DNA of 64,000 bases from Acidobacteriota bacterium (GTDB taxonomy: Bacteria; Acidobacteriota; Terriglobia; Acidiferrales; UBA7541). Below, in pieces: positions 1 through 8,356 of this stretch (position 1 is the stretch's first letter; the number at the start of each line of letters is the position of its first letter). Both the position numbers and the translations under genes were made by a program. The DNA lies in contig JABCZG010000011.1 of assembly GCA_013289835.1 (NCBI GenBank), positions 1 to 64,000 on the forward strand. The letters run 5' to 3'. The notes below the pieces were generated by a model. It was not told where the DNA came from. It saw only the letters and a list, made by a program, of their open reading frames with translations, and did no database searches.

Positions 1-86
1 TGCGCGAAATCGACAGTGCGGCCTCGAAAATCACAGTGCAGGGTGATCGTTATCCGGAACGCGTGCTGCGGATGAGTGGTCGGTGA
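1..86 (+). CDS. C-terminal end of an unidentified protein (partial)
   Basis: An open frame enters from the left edge (first full codon at position 3) and ends at TGA 84-86, giving 27 residues that finish in YPERVLRMSGR. The composition (mixed charged and hydrophobic, no Arg/Pro excess) looks like a real protein tail rather than a shadow frame. The fragment is too short to assign a family. A 66-codon frame on the opposite strand overlaps this region but has no ribosome binding site and reads like noise. Confidence 0.35.
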   Translation, partial: REIDSAASKITVQGDRYPERVLRMSGR

Positions 87-244
87 TCGGCCAAAGCATG
101 ATGACGACGCCTTCAGTCCTCAGTGGGAGGATAACTTCCGATTTGTCGGCTAACCGGAAGTGATCTGATGCCGACTTACCACAATTAGTAATGGGAAGTC
201 GGCTTGTGGCAAGCGACCCATCCTCCGCCAATTTCCGAGACTCC

Positions 245-1540
245 CTAGGGCAGCGTCTTTGTTTCTAAAGTGGAGGTTCCCCTTTTGAACCCAAACAGCC
301 CGCCAACCGCCACGGCCAACAGCAGCAGCACCACCGGATCAATCGGGTGCCGGTAGCGCAGGTTGGTGTGCGTGATGTAATACAACCACGGGTACACCAC
401 CGGATACGCCGCCGCTGGAAACCAGTAGGGACTGCGTTTTCGGAGCAGCACCACAATTCCCGCCAGCGCTCCGATCCCCCCAACGAAGTTGCACACCAGC
501 AGCACCCGCACCAGCAGCTCATCCGTGGCCAGGAAATTCTTCACCGGATCCAGCAACCCGATCCAGAACTTCATGAACCGTTCCCAGCTCAGCCCCGCAA
601 CCACCGCCGGATGCGCGCGCATGAACTCCAGCGCCTTTCGCTTCTCCTCATCCATGAACGCCGTCTCACCCATCTTGAAATATCGCAGCAGCTCCCCTTC
701 TTTCGTAATTCGGGGTGGCCACACATACTGCCGCGTCGCATAGTTGCCGTTATTACCGATGTACAGCTCCAGCGGAAAATTCGAGCGCAGCGGAACCAGC
801 CGGTGAAACTGTACGTAATTCCGCACCGTCCACGGCACGCAGCACAAAATGGCGATTCCCGCCGCGGCCAGCGCCGGCTTGGCGACCCGCAGATTGTTTT
901 TCCGCTGCGCGTGAAACGCTGCCCAGCCCAGCAAAAATGGCAGCAGCGATCCCAGCGACGGATTGGTCATCAGCGTAAATCCCCACAGCAATCCACAGCC
1001 GCACCAGTCCCGCAGCCGCTGCGATTCCGCCACCTCCAGCGTGGCCCACAGAATCGTGGCCCCCAGCAACGCGGACAAACTCGTATCCCAAATCCATTCG
1101 AACGGCACCATGATGGCGTTGGGAAAGAGCGCCCACAGCCATGCCGCGCCGGCTGCGACTCCCAGCCCGCCAATTCGTTTTCCCGCGTAAAAAATCGCGA
1201 TGCACACCGCCGAGGAAAAAAGCGAATTCAGAAAAACCAGCGCGAAAAACGACGCATTCGTAAAAATCCCGAAGACTCGAAACACCCCCGCCACCAGCAA
1301 CGGATACACCGGCGTCAGCCACGCCGTCGGCCCGGTGTCTCCTCCAAACGGAGAACTAAATCCTTTCCCTTTCACCAGCGAGGATCCGATACTTCCGGTT
1401 TCCTGCGCGAACGAAGCGAGCCCCAGCACTTCCCGCGGAATCTTGCGCGTCTGGTCCCACGCAAATCCCAGTCGCGCCCCCAGCGCCACCACAAAAATGA
1501 GCGTGAGAGAAGTCGCTGCTGCCAGTAGTCTCTTTTTCAT
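245..1540 (-). CDS. GT-C type membrane glycosyltransferase (GT39/ArnT-like)
   Basis: A 431-residue polytopic inner-membrane protein resembling the dolichyl-phosphate-mannose mannosyltransferase/ArnT superfamily, which transfers sugars from polyprenyl-phosphate donors on the periplasmic face. It starts with a positively charged signal anchor (MKKRLLAAATSLTLIF) and has about nine to ten hydrophobic segments. An acidic residue (D29) sits in the first external loop, where GT-C enzymes carry their catalytic Asp. A soluble loop lies around residues 270-330. No neighbouring gene tells the acceptor. No strong Shine-Dalgarno is visible before the ATG. The superfamily assignment is fairly safe, the substrate is unknown. 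Confidence 0.7.
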   Translation of the reverse strand: MKKRLLAAATSLTLIFVVALGARLGFAWDQTRKIPREVLGLASFAQETGSIGSSLVKGKGFSSPFGGDTGPTAWLTPVYPLLVAGVFRVFGIFTNASFFALVFLNSLFSSAVCIAIFYAGKRIGGLGVAAGAAWLWALFPNAIMVPFEWIWDTSLSALLGATILWATLEVAESQRLRDWCGCGLLWGFTLMTNPSLGSLLPFLLGWAAFHAQRKNNLRVAKPALAAAGIAILCCVPWTVRNYVQFHRLVPLRSNFPLELYIGNNGNYATRQYVWPPRITKEGELLRYFKMGETAFMDEEKRKALEFMRAHPAVVAGLSWERFMKFWIGLLDPVKNFLATDELLVRVLLVCNFVGGIGALAGIVVLLRKRSPYWFPAAAYPVVYPWLYYITHTNLRYRHPIDPVVLLLLAVAVGGLFGFKRGTSTLETKTLP

Positions 1541-2441
1541 TCCCGATGTTTGTCCGGAATCGATTTCGACACCCCGTTTTGACGCCGGTCAGCGCCCATT
1601 CCAAAGAAGCTAAAATCGAACTTGAACGGGGCTTCCGCGACGCTCCGCCCGGCTTTCGAGCAGGATGCGCCATGCGCTTCGAATGATGCCCGCGCGAGTC
1701 CTCCGTAGCTTGCCACAATCAGAACGAAGCTGCAGCCAGTCGAACGTCAGTTCGTATGGCTGCGGAGAGTTACTTCGAGCTGGTGGAAGGAATGAGCGCC
1801 GCGTTCCCAATTAAGTCTGGTTGACGCGGCGCCTCGAGGGTTCTGGCGGGAGAGTGGCGGTTACACTGTGGAACTACATGGGGCAGGAAATCGTCTCTCG
1901 AATCGCCAAGCGCCAAAAGTCTGGCACGGCGTTCGCATGAATCTCCTTGAATCTTTTCCGCTCCAATCGCAACTGCTCGCGAGAATCAATCCCACGCCCG
2001 TTTTGCTCGCACACTTTACATTCTCGGGCAGGGCGAGCTTCGCACCTTTGCTGGCCTTGATTCGAACGACGTAGGGAGTATTTGCAGGACATGGGCCATA
2101 CCGCGAACGCCGCAATTGGCCTCGTTTCAATCGCTTGGAAAACCTCCTCCGAATGCCACTCGCCCCATTCCTGCAAACTGTCTCGTCCTGGGACATTGCC
2201 GCGTCGACGACCGGAGTGACCTGCCAGACTCTCAGCCCCGCAACGCGACCGTCGGGTGGCTTTCGAATAACGATCCTCTTGAGTGGCGGCGCGGCAGACT
2301 GCTCGCATCGGACCCGGCCAGCTGTTGGCATTCGAACGCATCGTGCTAGCCGGTTTCGAACGCGGCGGGCTGCTGCGTTCGAACACGGTTGCATCTATGC
2401 GGCGGCTCCACCGGCTGCTCGCGTTCGAGCGAAGAATGCCG
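1541..2441. other. 901-bp stretch without a convincing gene
   Basis: Frames of 170-177 codons are open on the minus strand at 1861-2394, but they are Arg/Ser/Cys-rich, overlap each other and match no family I recognise. The region carries a degenerate repeated motif around TTCGAAC at about 2331, 2355, 2378 and 2424. It may hold remnants of decayed genes. Confidence 0.4.
2331..2430. repeat. Degenerate array of TTCGAAC motifs with 23-24 bp spacing
   Basis: TTCGAACGC occurs at 2331 and 2355, TTCGAACAC at 2378 and TTCGAGCG at 2424. The steps are 24, 23 and 46 (2 x 23) bp. Three of the copies are preceded by a similar GCTG-T-GC context. The core TTCGAA is self-complementary. The array lies just beyond the 3' end of the NtrC-type regulator gene. 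Function unknown; protein-binding sites or decayed coding repeats are both possible. Confidence 0.4.
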
Positions 2442-3872
2442 TCAAGCTGCGGCGCCGCCGGATTTTTCCTTGCCCTTAATCTCTGCGCCGTCGCGCTTCA
2501 AGTAGCGATAAAGGCTGGTGCGTCCAATCCCGAGAATCTGCGCGGCGCGCAGGCGGTTGCCCTGGCACATGTCCAGCACCCGCCGGATGTGCAGCTTGCG
2601 CACTTCATTGAGGGACATCGGATTTCCTTGCTCGCCCAGGACGGAATGCGCGCTGCGGCGTTGCAGGTGTTCCGGCAAATCCGCGAGATCGATGAAATCT
2701 CCCGTGGCAGTGATGCACGCAGTAGAAACAGTATTTTCCAATTCGCGGACGTTGCCGGGCCAGAGATGCTGCAGCAATACCGTTTGCGCGCGCCGCGTGA
2801 GCCCGGAAATCGTTTTTCCGTACGCGTCGTTGTATTTCTTCAGGAAGAACTGTGTCAGCAGCGGAATATCTTCAAGCCGTTCCGCAAGCGACGGGATGCG
2901 AATCTGGATGGAACTCAACCGGTAAAAAAGATCTTCGCGAAAATGTCCCGCGAGGACGCCCGCGCGCAGATCGCGATTCGTCGCCGCGATTAACCGCACA
3001 TTGATTTGCCGCACTTCCGGCGAACCGACACGCTGAATTTCGCGGTTCTGGATCACCCGCAGCAGTTTTGCCTGCATGGCCAGAGAAGTTTCGCCCACCT
3101 CATCCAGAAAAACCGTTCCGCCGTTTGCGAATTCGAAAAGCCCCGGCCGCGTGTCCGTCGCGCCCGTAAACGCGCCGCGCACGTGCCCGAAGAGCTGGCT
3201 CTCGAGCAGCGTGTCCACCATCGCCGAGCAATTGCAAATCGCCAGCTCTTGCTGTCCGACCGGACTAATTTGGTGAATGGCCCTCGCAACTAATTCCTTC
3301 CCGGTTCCCGTCGGACCCACCAACAGCACATTTGTATAATGCCGCGCGACCTTGCGCGCAAAATCGAAAACTTCCAGCATTGCCGGACTTTTGCCGACGA
3401 TTCCATAAAATTCCAAATCCTTCAGTAACTGCTCCTCGAGCGCGCGCACGCGCCGGCGCTGGTCGTAAAGTTCCGCGGCATCGTCCAGCGTGCGCTTCAA
3501 GCGCTTGCGATCGATAGGCGTCGGCAAAAAATCCGAAGCGCCCCGCCGGATGCCTTCCTGGGCGGACTCCAGCGTATAATCCCGCGTCATCAGAACGACA
3601 TGCACGCCGGGATCGAGTTGCTTGGCCTGCTCGAGGAATTCGTAACCCGTCATCTGCGGCATGTGCACATCTACAAGCACCATGCGGCAGCGGCCGCGTT
3701 TTACCAGATCGAGGGCCTCCTCGGGGTCGCCGGTGGCGACGGATTCGTAGCCCATTTCGGCGATGACCGCCGAAAGCAGCTGGAGCTGCGCGGCGTCGCC
3801 ATCCAGGATGCAGGGCGTCAGAGACGTTCTGGGCGCGGCAATTTCGAGAGTTTTTGCGGTAGCGTGTGACAT
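2442..3872 (-). CDS. Sigma-54-dependent NtrC-family response regulator
   Basis: 476 residues with the full NtrC layout. A receiver domain spans about residues 20-135 with phosphoacceptor D68 (VLVDVHMP). A AAA+ sigma-54 interaction domain spans about 155-385, with Walker A GPTGTGKE (186-193), the sigma-54 contact motif GAFTGA (233-238) and Walker B FLDE (255-258). A Fis-type helix-turn-helix ends the protein (AAQILGIGRTSLYRYLKR). It should activate sigma-54 promoters by ATP hydrolysis. The receiver is unusual: the beta-5 lysine normally present in the KP motif is replaced (LPTPID), and the acidic pocket reads LDGD instead of paired DD. No histidine kinase is adjacent, so it is an orphan regulator. 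Confidence 0.93.
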   Translation of the reverse strand: MSHATAKTLEIAAPRTSLTPCILDGDAAQLQLLSAVIAEMGYESVATGDPEEALDLVKRGRCRMVLVDVHMPQMTGYEFLEQAKQLDPGVHVVLMTRDYTLESAQEGIRRGASDFLPTPIDRKRLKRTLDDAAELYDQRRRVRALEEQLLKDLEFYGIVGKSPAMLEVFDFARKVARHYTNVLLVGPTGTGKELVARAIHQISPVGQQELAICNCSAMVDTLLESQLFGHVRGAFTGATDTRPGLFEFANGGTVFLDEVGETSLAMQAKLLRVIQNREIQRVGSPEVRQINVRLIAATNRDLRAGVLAGHFREDLFYRLSSIQIRIPSLAERLEDIPLLTQFFLKKYNDAYGKTISGLTRRAQTVLLQHLWPGNVRELENTVSTACITATGDFIDLADLPEHLQRRSAHSVLGEQGNPMSLNEVRKLHIRRVLDMCQGNRLRAAQILGIGRTSLYRYLKRDGAEIKGKEKSGGAAA

Positions 3873-4213
3873 AGCGCCAGATATGTACGCAACAGCTGTG
3901 CCACTTCCGCATTGTCGCCTCAGTTTGCAAGCGCCCGCGACGTAGCGTTTCGTCGGGTTGTTCCTGGCCTGCTAGCTTGCTGAGAATGAAGTTGTTACCG
4001 CGTCCTACTTCTGGAACGGACCAACGCCACCTCCTTGCAGATGAAACTAACGGCTCGGTATTGCGTCGAGCGACCTGATCCGAGCGCTCGTCGTCCCGTT
4101 TCGGGGCACTGCGGTGGTCTCGTTTCCCACTCCAGCACACGCGATGAAGACGACATTTCTTCTAATCTGCTTCGCTTGCAAAGCATCGCGGGTCCATCTA
4201 GGCTACAGAGTTC
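3873..4213. other. 341-bp divergent intergenic region
   Basis: This separates the minus-strand regulator from the plus-strand M50 protease and must hold both upstream regions. I see no convincing promoter, palindrome or small gene in it. Confidence 0.4.
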
Positions 4214-4888
4214 ATGCCTGACCTCTCTCCGGAACTGCTGGCGCTCGGCTTCATCTGGTACGTTGCGTTTCTCTTTTCCACCACTTGTCACGAGGCCGCG
4301 CATGCGCTGGTCGCCAAAATTGGCGGCGACGAGACGGCGTCGAGCGGCGGACAGGTCACGCTGAATCCGATGCCGCACATTCAGCGGGAACCGTGGGGGA
4401 TGGTGGTGATTCCCCTTCTATCATTTTTGCTGACGCAATCCATGATCGGGTGGGCCAGCGCGCCGTTCGATCCCAGCTGGGAGCGGCGGCATCCGCGGCG
4501 GTCGGCTTGGATGGCGCTGGCGGGGCCGGCGGCGAATTATTCGCTGATGCTGCTCGCGGTGCTCGGACTGCATCTCGGGTGGTCGCACAACTGGCTGCAT
4601 TATGACCCGGTTACGCATCACGGCGATTTCGCGGCGAACATTCTCAACGCGTTTTTCTTCCTCAATCTGTTGCTTGGCACGTTCAATCTTCTTCCCGTTC
4701 CGCCGCTGGACGGCAGCACGGGCATCATGCTATTCATGGGCGAGGAGCGGGCGCGCCGGTACCTTGACTGGCTGCGCGGGAACAGCTACGCGATGCTGGG
4801 GTTGCTCCTGGCCATGGTCACGTTTCGCTACATTTATAGCCCCATCGAGAATTTTGCCTTGCGGTTGTTTTTCCCGGACCAATACTAG
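4214..4888 (+). CDS. Site-2 protease family (M50) membrane metalloprotease
   Basis: A 224-residue protein with five to six membrane segments. The zinc-binding HEAAH motif lies in the first helix (H26, E27, H30), and the second metal-ligand motif NLLPVPPLDG (D166) is in a later helix, as in rhomboid-like compact S2P proteins. S2P enzymes cleave substrates within the membrane, often to release anti-sigma factors or clear signal peptides. The protein lacks a PDZ domain and CBS domains, so it belongs to the short 'site-2 protease family' group of unknown substrate. The gene stands alone. A repeat element begins right after its stop codon. Confidence 0.88.
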   Translation: MPDLSPELLALGFIWYVAFLFSTTCHEAAHALVAKIGGDETASSGGQVTLNPMPHIQREPWGMVVIPLLSFLLTQSMIGWASAPFDPSWERRHPRRSAWMALAGPAANYSLMLLAVLGLHLGWSHNWLHYDPVTHHGDFAANILNAFFFLNLLLGTFNLLPVPPLDGSTGIMLFMGEERARRYLDWLRGNSYAMLGLLLAMVTFRYIYSPIENFALRLFFPDQY

Positions 4889-5399
4889 GCCCCAGCCCTT
4901 CCCCCAGTTTTTTGTAAGTGTTGCATCCAAAGGAGTTAGAGATTTCGTAAGCTGTTTGTTTGCAACACTTGCGGGGAGGTGTGTAAGTGTTGCATCTAAA
5001 GGAGTTATGGCGGCATGGCGGAGACACGAGGTGGGCCCTCCCCCCCAAGGTTTTTGTAAGAATGTGACAGTAAAGGAGTTAATGGGTGGGGGGTTGCTAA
5101 GAATGTGCAGCGTAAGGAGTTAGAGGTCAACCGATCGTTCAAAAGTGGAAATGTCGAAAAACCTCGGATCGGGAGAAGAGAGATGGACTTCGAGCGGGCG
5201 AGAGATGACCGGGCGCGGATTGAGTTCGGCGTACACGAAAGAGGATAGCATGGGAGTAACGACAGGCTAAGTGAAATGCAGGGAATGGCCGGAATTGGAG
5301 AGTGAACGGCAATGGGCAGGAATGAATGGTATGGGGGCGGATCGAAATTGAGGCGCGGGCACCTAGCCGCGAGGCTCGCGCGGAAGCAGGGTGACATGG
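4889..5399. other. 511-bp intergenic region dominated by a repeat array
   Basis: The first half (to 5122) consists of the repeat described separately. The remaining 277 bp up to the DinB gene show no gene, hairpin or promoter that I can support. Confidence 0.5.
4890..5122 (+). repeat. Four-copy intergenic repeat with C-tract, T-tract and GTAAGTGTTGCA core
   Basis: Each unit has the core GTAAGTGTTGCA (or GTAAGAATGTG) followed by AAAGGAGTTA. Copies lie at 4914-4938, 4983-5007, 5056-5081 and 5097-5122. Copies 1 and 3 are preceded by a C-rich run and a T5-T6 run. An inverted half copy, TGCAACACTT (4961-4970), sits between copies 1 and 2 and can pair with AAGTGTTGCA in either one. A related element follows the VTT-protein gene at about 63.23 kb. 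The spacing (69, 73, 41 bp) is irregular, so this is not a CRISPR array. Confidence 0.75.
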
Positions 5400-5921
5400 C
5401 TAGGCCGATGGCACTGGCAGGTATTTCAACAGGTCAAGAAAGGGCGGCGCGATGCCCTGCGTGCGCAGGAGCACGCTAATCTGTGCCACGTGTCGCGCCT
5501 CGTGAATTATGATGTTCCACAGCAGACCATCGACCGTGTACCGCTTCCCCGGCCTGTCGTGCACACTCACAACCCGTTTCAACTCTTCGTCATCGAGAGT
5601 GGGGAGGTAAGCGAGGGTGGTCTGCTCTACAACACGCCAGTAATCCAGCAGCGTTTTGAGCGCGAAACCCGCAAAAACAGGGCCGCCCTGGGTTTCCTTC
5701 AAGGCGGGAATGGTCTTCCGCACCGGCTGTTCGCGCAGGATTTCCTCGCGAATCCAGAAGTCTTCCACAGAGGCTATGTGAAACAGGAGGTCCTTGATGC
5801 AGTGAAGCTTCGCACCGTCCAGCAACGGGCGGGATAAAACCTCGTCCGGCACGCCCTCCAAGGTGGCCCACAAGTCCCGGCGGGCGCGAACGAGGTAATC
5901 GTAGGTTTCGGGAATGTTCAT
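5400..5921 (-). CDS. DinB family protein
   Basis: 173 residues matching the DinB/YfiT-like four-helix fold, whose members bind a divalent metal through three histidines. Candidate ligands are in LLFHIASVED (near residue 48) and IIHEARHVAQI (near residues 139-143). Many family members are thiol-dependent transferases or stress-induced proteins of unknown substrate. The length is normal for the family. The start ATG at 5921 is preceded by a GGAGGGA-type ribosome binding site. No partner gene is adjacent. Confidence 0.85.
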   Translation of the reverse strand: MNIPETYDYLVRARRDLWATLEGVPDEVLSRPLLDGAKLHCIKDLLFHIASVEDFWIREEILREQPVRKTIPALKETQGGPVFAGFALKTLLDYWRVVEQTTLAYLPTLDDEELKRVVSVHDRPGKRYTVDGLLWNIIIHEARHVAQISVLLRTQGIAPPFLDLLKYLPVPSA

Positions 5922-6159
5922 TCGTCCCTCCCTCCAGGCTGGCTTTGCTAAGATACATTAAATTGGCGGAGCTTCCATGGCACGCGAATCCCACGCGGTG
6001 ACACTTCCACACGCCAGGGTAACCGCACGAGCTCTCCATTGGAGGAGTAGCGCGCGGGGATCCTGGGCAAGCTCTTATGCACCCGCGAGCGGCGGGATGA
6101 GTGTAAGATCGGCGCACTGTTTGAAGTGAAAAAGGGTATTCCTAGCTATAGGAGGCGCC

Positions 6160-6678
6160 ATGAGGGTCTCTTCCATAACCCCGGAATCGGGGCTGTTTCT
6201 ATCTTCGCGGCGGGTGGTTGTGGCGGTCGTGGCGTGCGCGGCTATGCTTGCGGCTGGTTTTTCCAGTCGTGGGGCTGCGCAGGATTCGACGCTGGTGGCC
6301 CTTGGGAAAATGCGGGAGGCTTGGGTTCAAGACCTTCGGGCGAAACGGTTGGAGCCGATTCTGAAGTTCTATGCTGCGGATGCGGCGTTTCTGCTGCCGG
6401 CGGGGGAACGCATCACGGGGGCGGTGGCGCTGCGCGGCCTCTTTCAAAACATCATGGCCACGTTTGATAGTGACCTCACGCTGCACAGCCGGAACCTTGA
6501 GGCGTCGGGCGATCTCGCGTATGACAGCGGGGACTTTGAGGAAACGCTGACCGTCATTGCCACGGGGGCCAAGATCAATTCCAAGGGCAGCTACATCATC
6601 ATTTATAAGCGGCAGGCGAATGGGAGTTGGCAAATCGTTCAGCAGGTTTGGACGGGGGCGCCGCCGGCTGGGACGTGA
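6160..6678 (+). CDS. Exported DUF4440/SnoaL-like (NTF2-fold) protein
   Basis: 172 residues. The first 40 form a long signal peptide with hydrophobic core VVVAVVACAAMLAAGF, followed by a DUF4440 domain of the NTF2-like fold (AWVQDLRAKRLEPILKFYAADAAFL and the strand-rich end in YKRQANGSWQIVQQVW, quoted here only as landmarks around residues 53-77 and 148-163). The fold makes a small conical pocket used by ketosteroid isomerases and many proteins of unknown role. The start is set by AGGAGG eight bases upstream. It stands alone, followed by a strong hairpin. Confidence 0.82.
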   Translation: MRVSSITPESGLFLSSRRVVVAVVACAAMLAAGFSSRGAAQDSTLVALGKMREAWVQDLRAKRLEPILKFYAADAAFLLPAGERITGAVALRGLFQNIMATFDSDLTLHSRNLEASGDLAYDSGDFEETLTVIATGAKINSKGSYIIIYKRQANGSWQIVQQVWTGAPPAGT

Positions 6679-6730
6679 GGCAACTGGCCCCGTTGAGGTG
6701 TAAGGGTGAAAAGAAAAGGCAACCCCAAGA

Positions 6731-6755
6731 CCCAGGTTCAAAAAACGAACCTGGG
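6731..6755. repeat. Perfect hairpin CCCAGGTTC / GAACCTGGG
   Basis: Nine-base perfect inverted arms (6731-6739 and 6747-6755) with a seven-base loop AAAAAAC, 52 bp after the DUF4440 stop. No T-run follows on the plus strand, so it does not look like a classical intrinsic terminator. It fits the dispersed palindromic repeats found in other intergenic gaps of this window. Confidence 0.65.
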
Positions 6756-6868
6756 GCACCCTCCGTGGTATTTTGATTTTGGGAATAGGGAAAAGGTCGG
6801 CGCTCGATCGATGAGAGTCTGAAAGATTCGGGAACTGGTGATTCGGACTACTGGTGGTACACATCTGG

Positions 6869-7198
6869 CTATAGCGGTCCAACTTCCAACACCTGCCCCG
6901 CTTGAATAGAGAGAAGGGCTTCGGCGCAGGCTGGCATGAGCGGTAGTAAATCCTTCATGCGGTTCGTTTTCGCACGGAGGATCAAGACGGAAACGCTTCG
7001 CCCGGTCATGTTCTGCTGGTACTTGATATTCCGATCGCTGGTGAGCAGCACGTCCCAGCGGCCTTCCGCAAGCGCAAGTAGCTCGCCGTTCTTTTTTGAA
7101 CCATAGCCAGCTCTTCGCACGGTTTGGCACTCGTGGCCCATGGCCGCGACACTATCTTTCAGTTCGTCTGGAAGGCATTCATCGAGAAGGACTTTCAT
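6869..7198 (-). CDS. DUF5615 PIN-like protein (putative toxin)
   Basis: 109 residues, beginning MKVLLDECLP, the N-terminal signature of DUF5615/Mut7-C-like PIN-domain proteins. Acidic residues D6, E7 and the later TSDRN (near residue 54) would form the metal-binding nuclease site. Its ATG overlaps the stop of the upstream DUF433 gene by 4 bp (ATGA), showing translational coupling. DUF433-DUF5615 pairs are common in bacteria and treated as toxin-antitoxin-like modules, though direct toxicity has rarely been shown. Family assignment is solid, function inferred. Confidence 0.85.
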   Translation of the reverse strand: MKVLLDECLPDELKDSVAAMGHECQTVRRAGYGSKKNGELLALAEGRWDVLLTSDRNIKYQQNMTGRSVSVLILRAKTNRMKDLLPLMPACAEALLSIQAGQVLEVGPL

Positions 7199-7419
7199 TT
7201 CCCGAAGCGAGCTAAGAGCAGGGACTTCGCTTCTTCCAATGCGGCGATGGCTTGGTCGCGGCTTACGCCGGGGTATTGTTTCAGAAATTCATCCAGCGTT
7301 TCTCCGCCCTCCAAATAGTCGAGCAGGATCTGGAAAGGGACGCGTGTGCCGCGAAAGACGGGCTCTCCGCTGTGGATGTCCGGGTCTTGGACAATTACGC
7401 TTTGAGAGGTGGTCGCCAT
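7195..7419 (-). CDS. DUF433 protein (putative antitoxin)
   Basis: 74 residues with the DUF433 signature: DPDIHSGEPVFRGTRVPFQ, then LLDYLEGGETLDEFLKQYP and VSRDQAIAALEEA. The DUF433 fold is a small winged helix-turn-helix and usually precedes a DUF5615 gene, as here (4-bp overlap). It is likely to bind the partner and autoregulate the pair. A GGAGGAGCCCG ribosome binding site lies just upstream of the ATG. Confidence 0.88.
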   Translation of the reverse strand: MATTSQSVIVQDPDIHSGEPVFRGTRVPFQILLDYLEGGETLDEFLKQYPGVSRDQAIAALEEAKSLLLARFGK

Positions 7420-7492
7420 CGGGCTCCTCCTGGTCGAAGGATAATTATCTCATCCTGCTGGAAAAAGTGCGTCGAAAAGCGCACTCCCCTCG

Positions 7493-7813
7493 TCACAAGG
7501 GGAAGTTAGGCGGGCGCACGGTGTGGCCGGTGCGGGCAAAGTGCAGGGCCATATTTCGGAAGGCTTCTTGCAATTTTGGGTTCATCCGGGAGAACCACTG
7601 CGGAATACGCGTGTCATACCTTTCTGTCTGCGGCAGGGCTTTTAACAATTCCTCGGCGCGCTGGGCGTCCTCTTCCGTCCCTCCGATCATCTTGTGGGTG
7701 GCAAGCCAAGCGTCGCGGACGGCTTGATCGCTAGAGGCCCAGAGATCCGCGTAGGCGTCTCTGATCTCTTGCGCGAGCGCGCGGCACACATCGCATTGGT
7801 CGGAGGTTGCCAT
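7493..7813 (-). CDS. Hypothetical protein with N-terminal CxxC
   Basis: 106 residues, acidic in the first half (ALAQEIRDAYADLW) and helical throughout, with a CDVC motif at residues 7-10 that could bind metal. It is not a family I recognise. Amino-acid composition is balanced and unlike the shadow frames around it, so I believe it is real. It lies 73 bp upstream of the DUF433/DUF5615 pair on the same strand and might be part of that accessory cluster. Confidence 0.6.
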   Translation of the reverse strand: MATSDQCDVCRALAQEIRDAYADLWASSDQAVRDAWLATHKMIGGTEEDAQRAEELLKALPQTERYDTRIPQWFSRMNPKLQEAFRNMALHFARTGHTVRPPNFPL

Positions 7814-7948
7814 TTGGGTGGAGCTTATGCTGAGTGAACTAGACGAGCGACTAGACTTTCTGCGCCGCGCGGTTTTCTTGACGGGTAGGTTGCAGCCGGG
7901 GAAAGTGATACACCCCCCTGGAGTGCGCCATTTGCGTATCCTGCTGAT

Positions 7949-8338
7949 CTAATCGCTTGCACTTGCTAGAGTTGCTGTCTTTATCGTTTCAAGCCGTTCC
8001 CCTAACTGCTGCCATTTGATAAGGCCATAGGTATTGGGTCTACCTTCAACTTTGTAAAATCGGGTACCTCTTTTGGCATACCTAAATAGCATGACTCCCA
8101 AGTTGTTTGACTTCACATTCTGTTTGAATCTGGCTTTGATTTGCGCTGAGATTTGGGTGACGTGCATTGGCTTTCCAACTTCTTCCAAAATACTAGCGGC
8201 CATATCCGGCTGGCTCTTGGGTTTGTCGGTCTTGGTTTGTTTGCTCAGAATTTCTTCGGCGAGTTCCAATGCGGCGATTTCTTGCTGTATGCGCCTGATT
8301 TCTTTCTTTCGTTCCTCAATAGCTTCCTGGATGTCCAT
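7949..8338 (-). CDS. Small winged-helix (HARE-HTH-like) protein with N-terminal coiled coil
   Basis: 129 residues. The first 40 form a charged coiled coil (IEERKKEIRRIQQEIAAL), then comes a wHTH-like segment (AASILEEVGKPMHVTQISAQ, continuing to a beta-hairpin with FYKVEGRPNTYGL). It resembles the HARE-HTH fold found fused to restriction endonucleases and RNA polymerase delta. A longer frame begins at 8374, but that ATG lies inside the spacer of a consensus promoter. The ATG at 8338, preceded by a G-rich run (GGGGGCGG), is therefore the better start. The gene is visibly richer in A and T than its surroundings, suggesting recent acquisition. Confidence 0.65.
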   Translation of the reverse strand: MDIQEAIEERKKEIRRIQQEIAALELAEEILSKQTKTDKPKSQPDMAASILEEVGKPMHVTQISAQIKARFKQNVKSNNLGVMLFRYAKRGTRFYKVEGRPNTYGLIKWQQLGERLETIKTATLASASD

Positions 8339-8356
8339 ATCCGCCCCCAAAGGGAC

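Noticed and set aside
347..1528. 393-codon plus-strand open frame opposite the glycosyltransferase
   Set aside because: Rich in Arg, His, Gln and Pro, no hydrophobic pattern or ribosome binding site; it is the antisense of a real membrane gene.
1922..1937. Sigma-54-like promoter TGGCACG-N4-TCGCA on the plus strand
   Set aside because: GG and GC are at the right spacing, but the -12 element has a mismatch, no gene follows in the right direction and such matches are expected by chance in 64 kb.
1861..2394. 177-codon and overlapping 170-codon minus-strand frames
   Set aside because: Cys/Arg/Ser-rich composition with no recognised domain, mutual overlap and no start signal. Treated as non-coding or decayed.
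4914..5122. CRISPR-like spacing in the repeat array
   Set aside because: Units are degenerate, spacing is 69, 73 and 41 bp, there is an inverted half copy and no cas gene nearby.
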